From Kalmusia sp. IMI 367209 (lineage: Eukaryota > Ascomycota > Dothideomycetes > Pleosporales > Didymosphaeriaceae), in assembly GCA_027946365.1 (NCBI GenBank), contig JAPEUQ010000002.1, positions 372,001 through 436,000 on the forward strand: DNA of 64,000 nucleotides, written 5' to 3'. The translations under genes and the position numbers were made by a program. This document shows, piece by piece, positions 1 through 12,500 of this stretch. Position 1 is the first letter of the stretch, and every line of letters starts with the position of its first letter. Under the pieces are notes generated by a model. That model was not told the origin of the DNA. It ran no database searches and was given only the letters and a program-made list of their open reading frames with translations.

Positions 1-1
1 C

Positions 2-166
2 ATGAGAACAGGTGGAAAGGGGACGGAATGGTTACGTGGGGTTTCGTTATTCTACAATATCACCATGACGGCATTTTTCTTCACTGGGGCTATGATGCTG
101 TATGATGAGGATAATACGTATAAACCTGATTGGTTGGAGTGGTTTGGGAAACTACATAGGTCATAG
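2..166 (+). CDS. 3' end of a truncated gene, unidentified protein
   Basis: An open frame runs from the left edge to a TAG at 164-166 and would encode about 54 residues. It has a hydrophobic stretch (around FYNITMTAFFFTGAMML) followed by a polar, Trp-rich tail ending in FGKLHRS. This looks like the last membrane segment and cytosolic tail of a membrane protein whose body lies outside the window. The ATG at 2 is probably internal. The family is not recognised. It could be a chance frame, but the hydrophobic-then-polar composition and clean stop favour a real 3' exon. Confidence 0.35.
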   Translation: MRTGGKGTEWLRGVSLFYNITMTAFFFTGAMMLYDEDNTYKPDWLEWFGKLHRS

Positions 167-391
167 CTATACAGCGTCGAACACCGAGATACATCTGCAG
201 CCAGTAGACATGACGAAAAATTGAGTATGGTTGCAACCGTTTTATTCTATAAGACTATGAGACACAAGCGAGTGGAAGGAGTCTAAGACTCCGGCATTCC
301 CCTTTGAACGTTCGAAGACCCCTTGGATATGCTGTGGACAAGATGCATAATCGTCAGGTACCTTGATCGAGAGCACCGCTAATAACCTGCT

Positions 392-742
392 CTAAACCAG
401 GCACTTAAAGTCGCCATCAGCATATCCGCATACTATATTACATGGTCAGCTGATGCCGTTTTATAAGAAGATATACAGAGACATACCTCCGGAGAGCGTG
501 TTACCGTGGTCGTGATATTTGCAATGGTCACCATTCGAATGCGAGCAGTTGTCAGGGCAATTGCAAGCATCGTCTTTATCAGTGCTTGTTAGTAAAATAC
601 TTAGTTGAGAGGACTGAAGGTGTCACGTACGTGCGTTATCGGCAACCAAGATGGCGCGCTCAACAGGTGCGACAGCGGCGCCAACAGCCTGTGTGGCGAG
701 CAAAGTGCTGATAACAGTGAAAAATATAGTCTTGGAAAGCAT
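392..742 (-). CDS. small cysteine-rich secreted protein (effector-like)
   Basis: Three exons are seen: 742-631, 573-487 and 432-392. The introns have GTACGT and GTATGT donors, a TACTAAC branch site in the first, and AAG and TAG acceptors. Spliced, they give exactly 79 residues. The first ~20 residues form a typical signal peptide (charged start, hydrophobic core, small residues before the cleavage region). The mature part is short, rich in His/Asp/Asn, and has six cysteines, including a Cys-x-Cys pair, enough for three disulfides. No known domain is recognised. Small size, secretion and even cysteine number are usual for candidate effectors or antimicrobial-like secreted proteins, but that function is inference. 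The gene stands alone in a gene-poor stretch. Confidence 0.6.
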
Positions 743-3058
743 TTTGAAAGGTGTAGTTATTGGAGCTTGATGTGAGAGTCAATGATTGAATTGCTGCGTG
801 ATGGTGATTTCAAGATGGGGAGATTGATTCTGATTTATATATTCTTCAAAAATTTGAGATTCGCACCATATACACCCCTTTAGTCCAACATCAGGCGAGG
901 TGATTTGCGTTCTCAGAGTAGACAGGCTGCGATCGTCATCTCTACAGACCTCTTCCAGCGAGCACGCATTAAAGGCAAAAATCCTTAAAATAGAGGAATT
1001 ACTCTGCTTCAGGCGATATGACATACAGATCCTCATGTAGCTATCTAATGTAGATCCGTATTCCTCGCTGTGTTATTTGTCCAGTGCAGCGCAGCCTCAT
1101 GCGCTATTTACGTCATAATACACGGACCTATCGTTTGATCATTACTGTACTGTTGCCTTCTAGATCATCGAAATCACACGTCTAAGTTGTTTAGCGAATT
1201 TCGCGGAAGTTCACTTAATGCCGTTGAAGAGCACGGCCTCAGGCCCCGTCGGCGTAATGGTACTCAAGCTCCGAAGTCTATCATGTATCGCATCTGGTAA
1301 TATCATCTCACGTGAGCAGTCGTGAGCGGAACTTGATCATACGTGAGTATGGCCATCTTGGGACCCATAGCGCTGTGTTCGCAGATATTTCGGCCCCATT
1401 CGTGGTCCTGGCGCTCAGATCTTCCATAAAGGGCAATATGATGCGAATTCATTCATTTATTAGTTTTCAATTAAAGTCAACCTACTCTATTGAATTAGGA
1501 CTTGCTGCATGGCCGCTGATGTGTTTGAACATGTTTTGGTCGTACGAAAACAGATAGGTACCTTGCTAGCTGTCATGTGTAGGAGCTGAAAGAAGCCTCA
1601 TCGTTCCCTGTATCCACAATTTTGCATTCACTATTTCAGCGGGACGCGGAAATTGGAAATCGTTATACATGTTGATTGATATACAGGGCCCCTACAACGC
1701 TTTTGGCACATTTTTCACTGTCGGCGTAGTGTTAAATGCGAGAGTATTTTCGCAGTAATGTTGAATTTAGATGATCAATTCCACCCATTCTCTATGAACT
1801 TGAAGTACAGCGGGTCGCTCGTGATTATCGGGCCCTTCCCATTGATTGGTGACCGCGTGATGAAGAAATCAGACTACACCTTGAATTCAACAGGTTAAGC
1901 AAGTAATGCATCGTTGGCTTCACGTCCACACTCACTACTTATTCATATGATTTGGTCATCTGTGTGAGCATCAAGCGAGCAAGCGGTTAAGTGCGGGGGA
2001 ACCACGAGATCGACTGACGGTGGTATCGATGGGCGTAGCGCTCGTATTCGAAGAATTTGGCCTAATGTTCAATATGCGTATACATTTTGAGCCCGTGTCG
2101 AGCGGATGCCCCCCTGTACAAGTCACGACTCGAGTCACGAATTGTCCTGGGAAAGTTCGGAACTTCTGAGAAGATGTGTTTTTCTCCACCATCAGTCAAA
2201 GCATTTGGCATGCAAAAGGGCGCGCTAGCCTGTATAGACTTGCACAGCCCTATGCATTGCTCGGAACGTTTGACCTGTACGCTGCCTGGCTCTTCGTTCT
2301 GAAACAATCATGCCAAGGTGGCTCCACTTCTCATCCACATCGCTCGCGATACCATTGCTAGGACTTGGTTCGCAGGAGCAGCTGAATCTCGGCATCTTCA
2401 TGCTCTGCTTCTCAGCATGCCCTCTGGTCGTCGCCGGGGGCCCAGAGGTTGACATCGTCATCGGGACTCTGACACATTAATCAGTTGTCCGCACGGACCA
2501 TCTCACAGCGGAACCTAGCTAAGCGAACAATCGGAAATGGAGTAAAAGAATGACCAAGAGAGCCACTCTCCTCTTCCAACAATCAAGAAGTTCTCAGCCC
2601 TTACACCACTCGCATAAGATTGTGGTCAGAGTGAATCGTTTTTACTCTTTACTAGTGTGAGGCTCATATAATATATTACTAGTCAAGCAGGCCTTATTCT
2701 GAGTGATTTAGGTCGAGTCTTCCTATGCCTAGGATGGCCGTAATATTCATAACGCTACAATGTAATTGTTTGTACATCTACTTATCGGTTGTAATGCGCT
2801 GCAAAACGTGTATATAATTCTTTGAATTGTTCGAACAAGGAGACCTCCAGATGCGGAGTCGTTCTTAGCGTCTCGCGCGGTACCGGTATGCAGCTGCTGC
2901 GCCTTGCTAAATAAATGTTTCGCAAGATGGGCCGCTTACATGCAATCATGCGCCCCCACATACAAATAGCGAAGAAGGCACGAAATTCCAAATGCTTCTA
3001 CTTGCATATGTTTCCGATTTTCCAAACAAGCTATCGCAATTGCACAACTCCAGCCGTC
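743..3058. other. gene-poor stretch
   Basis: No gene could be supported on either strand. Open frames are short, overlap on both strands and lack splice signals or recognisable motifs. The part before 1040 is probably promoter and 5' leader of the small secreted protein. The part after about 2800 would hold the HET gene promoter. Confidence 0.5.
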
Positions 3059-5306
3059 ATGTCCACGATACGTCATCCATTCCACCACGAGTGGGACGGC
3101 TGCCCACACGCTCAATTCGATGCTCCATCTGATTCGCACTCCCCTGGAGTCTACGACGCGGTCTCCTTGGTCTCGAAATGCGTGGAAAGCGCGGCGAAGT
3201 GTCGCGAATGCAGGGTTCTACTGCAAGTCATTGAAGATTTCAAGCCAGGCTGGATAGAAGAGCATAAGGAAGGTAAAGGCATGATTCGCGTGTCATATGA
3301 GCGGAACCATGCGCGCAGGTATCAGAATCCTCCATTCGTGGAGATTTATGTTGACAGGGTGGAAGAGGGGAGTCTGCGGGAGAAGTGGGAGGGAAGGGAT
3401 GTTATGGGGGGGGTTTCAGTATTTTAGGCGTTCGGTTGGTGAGTGAGTACGGAGTAGACTTAGGACTGTGCTTGCTAATGCGAAACTAGTGGATCCAATG
3501 TTCGACGAATCAGCGATATCTAGCTACCGGAGAAGCGCTGAATTACCGCAGTGTCTGGACATTGTTGAAGATTCTGGGTCGCAAACTGCGTTTGAAAGGG
3601 CTACCAAATGGCTCTCGTATTGTCTAGAACACGATGACTTATGCAAACCACCTCCTTCGCAGTTCATCCCTCGGCGCCTCATCGATGTAGGTCTGGAGAA
3701 TAGTGGCGACCCGTTCCTTGTTGAACCAGAAGAACCAGTCCAATACGCTTGTCTCAGCTACTGCTGGGGCCCGGACACACAAGATGTGCTGAAGACTATA
3801 CAGTCGAATCTTGAATCTCATCATCAGGCTATACCGTACGTATCACTGCCTCAGACAATCCAAGACGCAGTGAAGGTATGCAGGGGCATGAGGATCCGTT
3901 ACCTCTGGGTCGACTCGATATGTATTGTTCAAGATGATGCAATCGAATGGGCGCATGAATGCAGACAGATGCGGGATGTGTATCGCTATTCGCTTCTCAC
4001 GATCGCAGCGCTAGAGCCAACATCCTGCAAACTAGGTTTCCTCGGGAAGCAGCGATACGGCAGTTCAACTTGGCAACGTAGAATGAAGAAAATGGTCTCC
4101 GCAGAAGATTCCGATCATCCGGAAGAAATACTTATCAGGCGAAACGAACTTCATTCTGAAGAGCTGGGACAGACAACATCATTGGATAAGCGTGGTTGGT
4201 GTCTTCAAGAGAGCATCCTCCCAAACCGCAGACTTTGCTTCGATGGGAACGAGATGATATGGGAATGTCACTGTAGGAGGATCTGCGAATGCGGTCATTG
4301 CTTGTGGGTCCATCGAAACACACGCTACGGAGATCGCTACTTCGCATCCAGACGATGGGATTTGATACCAGCACGTGCGCCCTCGATTCATAGAGATAGC
4401 CTTTTCAGCCAGGGTCCCTATGAAGCGTGGAGAAAATTGATAACTCAGTACTCAAGTCGCACTCTTACTCAAAGGACGGATAAGCTAAAGGCTATTTCTG
4501 GACTAGTGCAAACAGTGTCTGCTGCACAAGGACCATCGAATGATACATATGTGGCTGGCCTCTGGAGATCGGAGTTTCTCAAAGACCTCACGTGGCGGGT
4601 CGATGGTCAAGAAACAAATGTTGGTAGGGAAGATCGAAAGGATCCACCCCTCCCATATGTTGCGCCGACTTGGTCATGGGCATCTGCCGAAGGAGTGATA
4701 CGTTTCGACAGAAAATGCCACGAAGATTTCTTTGTTAAACACGCCCCATCCATCGACAGTGTTATCGAGGACATTAGCCTCGACTATTTGTTGCCAGACG
4801 ATCCGACTGGACACATCACGGCTGGTCACGCGACACTGACTGGCCCCTTGGTTTCCGTAGAAGTAGCTACTCTCTCCATCGCCTTAGCGAGGAATGAACA
4901 GCGCCACTTCTACTGGTCTACGAATGACAGAAAGCCCAAATCATTTGTTCGTGCCGCGAATCTTCATGCTGTCGAAGTATTCTTGGACAAGCCATCGGTA
5001 ACTATTCTTCGTGAAGGTGGACCGCAGGCAGCGTGTTGGCGAGACAATGCATGCGAAGGGCAGTGTTGTATCAGGGAAAACGGTTCTTCTGGTGCACCAC
5101 ATGCGAAATATTGCTTACGGTTATTCTCATGTGATAAATGCGATACAAACAATTATCGACACCACGAGATCTGGTTTCTCTTGTTGCAAAGATCTACGGA
5201 AAGGGAGGATATATTTGAAAGAATTGGTGTCGGGAGATGTCGGAGGGAATACGGCGATGCAGCCTTGTTCGACGGAGCAGAAATTTCCACGGTGATGATC
5301 GTATAA
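3059..5306 (+). CDS. HET-domain protein (heterokaryon incompatibility), frame broken in a G8 tract
   Basis: This is a HET-family protein, the class that mediates non-self recognition and programmed cell death in filamentous ascomycetes. The HET core is clear: YACLSYCWG, then IRYLWVDSICIVQDD and RQMRDVYRYSLLTIAA, at about residues 205-305. The C-terminal half is variable and Cys-rich. The N-terminal frame from ATG 3059 runs into TAG 3425-3427. Removing one G from the G8 run at 3406-3413 lets the frame reach a strong GTGAGT donor at 3439. A 51-nt intron (3439-3489) with a CTAAT branch site and TAG acceptor then joins the main frame and gives 731 residues. The break is either a base-calling error or a real loss of function. 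An upstream in-frame ATG at 2915 is an alternative start. Confidence 0.8.
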
Positions 5307-5838
5307 CCATCAGCTTCATCGAAACCATATTTTGAAGCGATAAAGTATTAAAAGACTTCTTAATAAGCATTATTCTTAATGTACTAAAAAGCTTGTCGCA
5401 CAAGAGTAACGCCGCTCACTTACACTGCTAATACGCCGAAATATGCCGCAGCTTGCCGAGATGACGTTCGATCGGCAACTCCATATGTTGCGCCCTATTG
5501 TCACTAGAAGTTCTTCGCCCTTTCTACTTCCCACTCGCACTAGGACCTACGCCTTATGATCTGAATTCGTCAGCAACAGGCATCACTACACCTATGGGTC
5601 ACCTACTTGCTGTTCTGATGAATGCTCAATAACGCGCTTACTGAGTAGATTGGTGTCGGCAAATTGAGATGTTTCTACAGAGATTGGAGATATGAACGCT
5701 CTAGACTTTGAGCTATGGCGTTCGTAGATTCTTTAAAACAGGGTCCAACATTCCCTGAAGAAAGCAAATCCAACCTTCAAGTCGCAGCACTACTAGGAGC
5801 TATTTCTTTCAATCGCAAATCATCACAGGCGATCTCAC
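5307..5838. other. intergenic region without a supported gene
   Basis: Nothing coding is seen. It contains the HET gene 3' flank and the upstream region of the cyanamide hydratase gene. Confidence 0.5.
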
Positions 5839-5845
5839 TATAAAA
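5839..5845 (+). promoter_or_regulatory. TATA box that helps decide the cyanamide hydratase start
   Basis: TATAAAA lies directly against the first in-frame ATG (5845). Transcription from this box would begin about 30 nt or more downstream. The usable start would then be the next in-frame ATG at 5899, which has a good context (AAAATGGCC). Confidence 0.45.
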
Positions 5846-5898
5846 TGAGACTCTTTACCACGACCACAGTCACCAATCTACTTCTACTTCACTCGAAA

Positions 5899-6803
5899 AT
5901 GGCCACGTCAAAACCTACGGATCACTCCCAAGGCATGCTCCAAACATATGGCTGGATTTCCGTTCCACACGCACAATCCATTCTTCTCAAGGATATCAGT
6001 CCATGGGACCCTGCAAACTGTACCGCCAGCGAGATCGAAGTTCCGGACACGGATCTCGCAAAGAAGGTAGCGCACTACGCCCAAGACCATCTACCAGAGC
6101 AGGTGTTCAATCACTCTATGCGAGTCTACTACTACGGTCAGCAGCTCTTAGCACCTTCTTTCATTCTTTCAGCTAGAATTCATTATGTTCTGACGCACTG
6201 AGCAGGTGCCGCAATTGCTAAGAAACATCTTCATTCTTTTATTCCCAGCCTAGAAACCTATTTCCTAACATGCCTTTTGCACGACATTGGTACTACGCAA
6301 GAAAACCTGCACGCCACTCTCCTATCATTCGAGTTTTATGGCGGATTTCTCGCGCTCGACTTATTGCAAGAATACGGCGCAGCGAAAGAGCAAGCTGAGA
6401 GCGTCGCCGAAGCAATAATCCGGCACCAAGATCTAGGCGATATCGGCACGATCACAACAGTAGGACAGTTGATACAACTTTCTACTCTCTTTGGTACGTC
6501 CCTCACAATTTTTATATTTCACCTTGAAAACCACGAAATTCGATTGCTGATACTAACGATAATGTAGATAATGCGGGCGCCAACCCCACCCTTATAAGCA
6601 GAGCAACGATCGAGTCTGTAGTTGCTGCGTATCCCCGCGGCCACTGGTCTAGCTGCTTCGCGCACACAATCGACGAGGAATTGAGCTTGAAGCCGTGGGC
6701 GCATTCTTCGGCGATCCCGGACTTTGCGGAGACGGTGAAGGGAAACAAGTTGATGGAGCCTTGGGATGCATTGGGAAATAACGTGTCTTGTCCTGCGGTT
6801 TGA
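5899..6803 (+). CDS. cyanamide hydratase (HD-domain)
   Basis: Predicted 253-residue cyanamide hydratase, a fungal HD-domain metal enzyme that hydrates cyanamide to urea. There are three exons (5899-6136, 6206-6493, 6568-6803). The 69-nt intron has an unusual GTCAGC donor; the 74-nt intron has GTACGT and a TACTAAC branch site. Family landmarks are the N-terminal GWISVP motif, NHSMRVYYYG (metal His about 72), LLHDIGTT (HD pair about 105-106), AEAIIRHQDL and GQLIQLSTLFDN, and the C-terminal LMEPW. Length matches the Myrothecium enzyme (about 244 residues). The start at 5899 is preferred over 5845 because of the adjacent TATA box and better family alignment. Neighbours do not suggest an operon-like partner. 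A related HD hydrolase of different substrate is possible. Confidence 0.88.
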
Positions 6804-7509
6804 AGTCGAGGTGACCTGTAAGGATGTTCGTGACTGCACTAATTTCAAGACCGCCAAGCGCTGTGCACGTATTTTCCACTTGGTTACAGGCCCGACCCAT
6901 ATACAAAGCCATCATATAGTAACTTAATATATGATGTATCGGTAGAAGTTTGGTTTAGCGAGACAATACATTCACATCCTTCCAAACAACCATCACTCGT
7001 AGCAAGGCTAGCTTCGCGTGCTAATATGTTTTTGTCGCGAATATAGAAAACCGATAATTCGACAGCCTTAGCTGATTGGTCGGTATTTTGTTCATCAAGG
7101 GTCAACCAGATCTTTTCATTTCAAGAACCAGTACTGATCTCGCTGTTGTGAAGAAAATGTTGTTGGGTAAGTGTTCACTTGATCAAAGCTATCCCACGAT
7201 TTTGAACACTCGAGTTGGTTTACTTCAGGCGCGAGATTAGCATGGAATAAAGGGTGAGATGACACTAATCTACCACGCTGCCTTTTCAACTGAGTATCGT
7301 TATTCATTTGCGCACAGAGGTTTGGTTGGGGTGAATCTTCTAGAGTGGAAATACCGAAGGACCCGTTTCACATCCCAACACTTTCCACATGACCAAATCT
7401 AGGGATAAGCCGACGTCTATAAAGATTTTGCAAGCACTCATCTAGCCTGCGCTTTTTCTCAAAGAATTAAACTGTGGATTTTCGTTCACGGATTAACCAA
7501 GAACCAGCG
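6804..7509. other. intergenic, AT-rich, no supported gene
   Basis: Only short open frames without motifs are seen. It is 3' flank of the cyanamide hydratase gene. Confidence 0.45.
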
Positions 7510-8150
7510 TTAGTAGCGGATATAAGTGTAGCCATAGCGGTGTCGCATATTTTCGACGATTTCAGAAACATATGGCGGATTCTGAGGTAGAAAACCAGGA
7601 TATACGTCGATAAAGTCAATAAAACCATACGAGAAGCCTCAAAGGAAGTGCCCGACAAACCACCGCTTCCATATATCGAACTCCCTTCACGAGGTTGTAG
7701 CACTTCTCGCCTAACTATGCATACCCATATTAGCATAGCTCCTTGCAGATTTCCCAAGACTCAATTCGGTCTTAGTGAAGTCTGACCCTTTCATGATCGC
7801 CGCATGGGACGGAAACTCGTTTTCCGTCCCGACCTAATATTCTAAGGCCGTCTTGGCAGAACTTTGCGCTCTTGTTCTAGATCTTGGAAGGGAAGCTGAG
7901 GTGTAATCGCTGGCCCTCTGTCCGTCAACAGGATAAAGACCTTCTTGTATAGTTTGTACTGGAGTCTGCTCAGAATCCGCATATCGAAGCGGATTATGCA
8001 TTAGAAAGCCCAGGCCGGTATAGATATGTCGAAGCTCGCAACGTCCAGAAGATAGAAGCGCTACTTGATTATTGGTTACCATCTTTTCCCAACATTCGAC
8101 CAAGGTGGAGATCGCCAATGTTAGATCTAGGTGATAGGTTGGCATCGCAT
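7510..8150 (-). pseudogene. degenerate coding relic, unknown protein
   Basis: Protein-like stretches occur on the minus strand in changing frames. One block (about 7660-7510) reads through WKRWFVGHFL, an in-frame TGA, then FIDFIDVYPGFLPQNPP and YVSEIVENMRHRYGYTYIRY before a stop at 7510. Another block lies at 7834-8145. The composition looks like a real protein, but no family is recognised. The frame changes and internal stop argue for a decayed gene. The two blocks may not belong to one gene. Confidence 0.35.
7806..7830. repeat. perfect 10-bp inverted repeat (hairpin)
   Basis: GGGACGGAAA, a five-base spacer CTCGT, then TTTCCGTCCC form a perfect stem. It lies between the two minus-strand relic blocks. 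The role is unknown and it could be a trace of a mobile element. Confidence 0.5.
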
Positions 8151-8539
8151 GATTCCTTGATTACATCTTTTCATTTGGAGGGGGACCAACAACTGGTTTT
8201 GGAACATGCGATGGTTAAATTTTTGAAGGATAGAGGACTAGAGTAGCCATCCCTGGGATGTCTCTGTTGACGGGGGTTCACCTCCCCTGGTCTTCCCGTT
8301 TTTCTTCGGAATGAAGTTGATCCTCAGACCAAGTCGGCCGCGTTGCTGTCATCCGACCTCCGACGCCGCCGAAGCGACGAGCTCGTCACAGGAGCGAAGC
8401 GGGAGGATAAGAGCCGGAGCTGGGGCGACACGGACGGCGCAGAAGGCGTTAGTAATGCTGATACTTTGGGTATTGGGTGCGGATGCGGCTGCGGCTGCGA
8501 ATGCGTCTTCGGTTCGGTACAGTCTGAGGTCTGCAGAGT

Positions 8540-9240
8540 GTGGCTCTCTTTTTATAATCATTGTTGACATGATAGTACTTCCTCGCTGGTGAAATGTAGC
8601 GATTTCCGCCTATAGTGTAGACGGAAGTTGTGACTGGCAGCTCCAGCTTTCCTAGAAATAGAGCCGATATTCTCTCTCTTCGCTCTCGTTCTGGCATATT
8701 TGAAATAAGGCGCGGCCAAAAGTCATCTTTTTGCGCTTTCGAAATCGTTTCAACGATCAAGGCGGATCTCTCGACAGCATCGCAATCACGTGGAATTGGG
8801 TAGTCACAAGAATCCGCCCTTTTTGAAGCATTAAAAGATCGAGTCTGTTCAGCCTGGAGATTAAAGACGGTGGTGGTATCAACATTGCCGATGACCATGT
8901 CTTAGCTTCCGCTTTTGTCACTGGACGGCCAATCTTTGATGGATTTGAGTTCTTGAGGTGTACACGATCATTCCTGGGCAGGGTATACTTCTTGGAGCAG
9001 TAAAGCGTGATGTTGCAACAGGGGTCATGAATCTCATCGGTAATGGTGTGGTTGAATGCGTTCTTGACGGATACTTGACTCTAAGCCGACGTACAGGTCC
9101 TCGCCGAGGCTAAAATCGGAGTGCATCCTGACCCCTGATGCAAAATCTCGCCTGCCATCAACCTCGCCCTTCAGACCACATGCACACTCGCAGCCCAGAC
9201 GCGCAATCAACATCCACTTTTGAATCATGTGTTGCGACAT
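8540..9240 (-). pseudogene. frameshifted coding relic, unknown protein
   Basis: Three consecutive protein-like segments lie on the minus strand in successive frames. They are about 9240-9076 (contains HSDFSLGEDLYVGLES), about 9075-8897 (contains DEIHDPCCNITLYCSKKY and KIGRPVTKAEA), and about 8896-8560 (contains DCDAVERSALIVETISKAQK and PERERRERISALFLGKLELP). No GT-AG intron fits the frame changes, so these look like indels in a formerly continuous gene. The family is not recognised. Confidence 0.4.
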
Positions 9241-9555
9241 ATATAATACAAATCAAGAAACGCCCCCTGAAATCAGCCGTGCGATGCAATGTATTCCCCC
9301 TCCTAACATGCAACCCAAGATACATCAAAAATGCCCAGACCATCATGATCCGCCAAGCACATCAGCCCCGCCAGTCCTTGCAAAAACGCCCATCCAGATG
9401 TCCAGCATGTACATGACCACCAATGCGTAAATTTACGAGGCCCAACTCTCATGCCTCCAAAATCGATGCGGCTCGACAAAAGAAAACCTCGCTGGTGTCG
9501 GCAAACATTGCCAAAATCGTCCTAAAATTACATAACCAAACGAATCGTAGTAGCA

Positions 9556-12500
9556 TTAATGGGGCCACCCTTCCCTAGGCCTGACAGCATTCGCCCAATC
9601 TATCGCGCCAGAGCCTTGCGATGGCCCTGGTGTACCGCGCTGATCTGGGACAGGAGGTCCCTGATGAGGTCCCCTGGGCATCATCCTCTCCCGGTGCATC
9701 TGTGCATCGAGGTCCCTACGCTCAAAAATTTCGCGCTCTCGCCGCTCTCGCTCACGATCAACATGGCCGGCAAAAAGCTCCTCGCGTTGCATATGCTCCT
9801 CGCGTAGACGACTGTTCTCGCGTAGACGACTGTTCTCGCGTGGAAATGGGTCTCTGAAACGTTCTTCTTGCCTCGGATGGCCGCTGTAAAGAGGGTGACT
9901 ATCGCCTAGAGAGGAGCGAGGAGGGTGCTGTAGGGGCGCTTGGCCATGGTCAGAGCGCGAGAGGGGTGTGTGGGAGCGCTGCGCACTATAGGGTCTGTCT
10001 TGTGGAGGTGGTTGATAGCGTGGATCCTGGTGAGCGGGCGGTGGACCCGCAGAACGTGACATATGCGACTCGCGTTCACGGAGTAATGCATCGGCGCGAA
10101 TTTGTGTCTCGCGACTCATATCGCGATCTGCTGGAGCGCGGGGATCGAAATCGTGATGCATGTCACGTGGGTCTCGGCGGAACTGTTCTACAAGGCTGGG
10201 GCCGCGCATATGTTGACTTCCAGGATGCTGCTCGCTAGGGGTTTGTGGATTTGAGTACACTGGGCCTCCGTTATGGACCTGGGACTGATCATTGCGACCG
10301 TGCATATCTCTTTGTCCTACTAAGTGGCTGGTATGAAGGTGCGGACTAGGTCGCATGCCCACCGGTCCTGAAGGCTGTGTACTCGTACCTGGAGGATCGA
10401 CCTGTGCATATGGGTTTGGCTGGAGTATTTGAGAAGTGCCGATAGGCCCCTGGGCATGCTGTGGCGCAGTAGAGGCATTTAGTCCATGTCGAGGCTGTTG
10501 TCCTGGTGGCCCACTTAAACTCGGTGTGCGAGAGTGCATAAGTGGTGAATTGCTGTAAGTGATACTACTAGGTGGCGGTGATGGATTGTGGCGGGCGTTA
10601 TTGTGCTGTGCCAAGAAGGTTCTCCTATGATCACCCAGAAATGCCCGATCACCATAAGTAGGTTGTGGTATATTGGTATGGGGAGAATTGATTCCAGGTC
10701 CCTGTTGTGCTTGACTGTGCCCCGGATACTGCCTTGGCCAGTCTTCGCGTGGAGGTCTTCCCGTCGGTGCTTGTTCCCTCGTAAGATCGACGACTTGTCG
10801 ACCTTGAGACATCCCAGATTGCTGTGCATATGGAAGGCGAGCGTACGGTGCCTGCGTTGTTGCTTCACCATAATGATCGCGCCGTATAGTCTGCGAAACA
10901 GGAGGAGGCGGCGCAATTGGGGTCTGCTGTTGTGGAGTAGGAGTGTGTGACGGAATGTTTTGCTCGATGGGTTTCTTTCTTTTCGGTTCCTCGGGCTGAT
11001 CGTCGTTGAGTAGTGACATCAAGTTCGACTTTCTTGGTTCTGCTGCAGGTTTCGGTGCACTCGGAGCTGCTTGAGGTGGTAGCACTTGAGTTGGAGGTAG
11101 GGAAGATGGTGCAAACGTAGGGGGCTGCGTTGGTATCTGCATAGGTTGCTGAGGTTGGGGCTGTCCATGCTGAGAGATAGAATAGTGCCTGGGTTCCTCC
11201 TTGACAGGTGGAGTTGCAAGAGCAGCGCGGGTTGGAATATGTTGTGCTGGTGGTAGGGAATTTGGTGGTGGTACTACAGAGTCTGGCAATGGTTGTTGGA
11301 GTCGATGTTGAAGAGACAGAGGTCGATTTTCCGGCGATCCGGCCCCTGGACCAGGTCGCATCTGTACTGCAGGCGTTCCGAAAGGTCTTCCATGGTGGAC
11401 TTCTCCTGAGACGTGACGAGAATGCTGAGGTTGATATCGATCTGACTGCAGCTCTCGTTCTTGAAGAGATGACGGGCGAAACAACGACGGTGGCTGCACC
11501 TGCATCGGTGCTTGACCGTGAGGCTGAAGGGCGCGCGAACTAGGTGGCATGTTCGATGATTGTGACGGTGGACGGTGTTCCATACGCGGCTCATCGGAAA
11601 AGAAGCCTGCACGTGGGCCTTGGCGACGAGAGTCAAGAAGTGACAATTGTGGCATTTGCTGACGGACTGGATGCACCGGCGGAGACTGTTGCTGCTGCGG
11701 AATCGAGACAAGTGAGGAGTCTGGCATTGAGTAAGGCGTACCTGGAACCAGTGGTTTGGAAGACTGGGGAGCCTGCGCAATGTTGGAGAACCTGGTAGAT
11801 GATAGGCTTGGAGGTGATGCTTTTGGGAGACCCATGGGAGGAATGGCAGCCTCGGGAGTCGGTGCAAGAGTCCGAGGGACTGTGACTTGAGTGCTTTCAT
11901 AGCGTCTTTTCTGAGCGGGAGTGGGAGCCGGAGGTAGCCCTAAGTCGTCACCTCTGGTCCGTCTCTCATCGGCTGCCTTTGCCGCTCTTTCTAGTTCTAC
12001 CTGACCTCCCTCAACCAAGCGGAGATATTGATTTTTGACCATTGTTTGAGTTTTAGTGCCCATATGTGTGGCAATTGCGGCCCAGTCAGTGCCAAAGTGC
12101 GCAACATTTTTCAGAAAGTCTGTTTGTTCGGTGACAGACCAGTAACTTGATGGGCCAGGCCTGGTGCTCGGTTGCAGTCTGGGCCTATCAGGCATTCCCA
12201 TGCCTCCGAGAACCGGGGGATACTGTGGATCAGCTTGGAGAAGTATTTGGTCGTCTTGCATGCCAGCCTGCAACGGTATAGGGAACTCATCCTCCATCTT
12301 GACACCTAGCGTCTTGCGATCGACTTTGATGGGTGACCCAGCTGGTGCGGCGGCAATAGGTGCAGCTTTGGCTTTTCGTCCGCCCTTTTCCCTTGCACCT
12401 TTGCCGCGACGTCCGACCTTTTCCAGTTTTTCGTCTGCGTCTGTTTGCCTGCGTAGTCGGCCTGGTGTTGGTGTAGAAGCAGTTGTATCCAGATCTGTTT

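Noticed and set aside
779..1036. 85-codon minus-strand frame upstream of the small secreted protein
   Set aside because: No motif, no splice partner, and it lies where the promoter of the 392-742 gene is expected.
2310..2480. Short plus-strand frame with a hydrophobic stretch (about 56 codons)
   Set aside because: Overlaps several other frames on both strands. No homologous pattern was recognised, so it is treated as chance.
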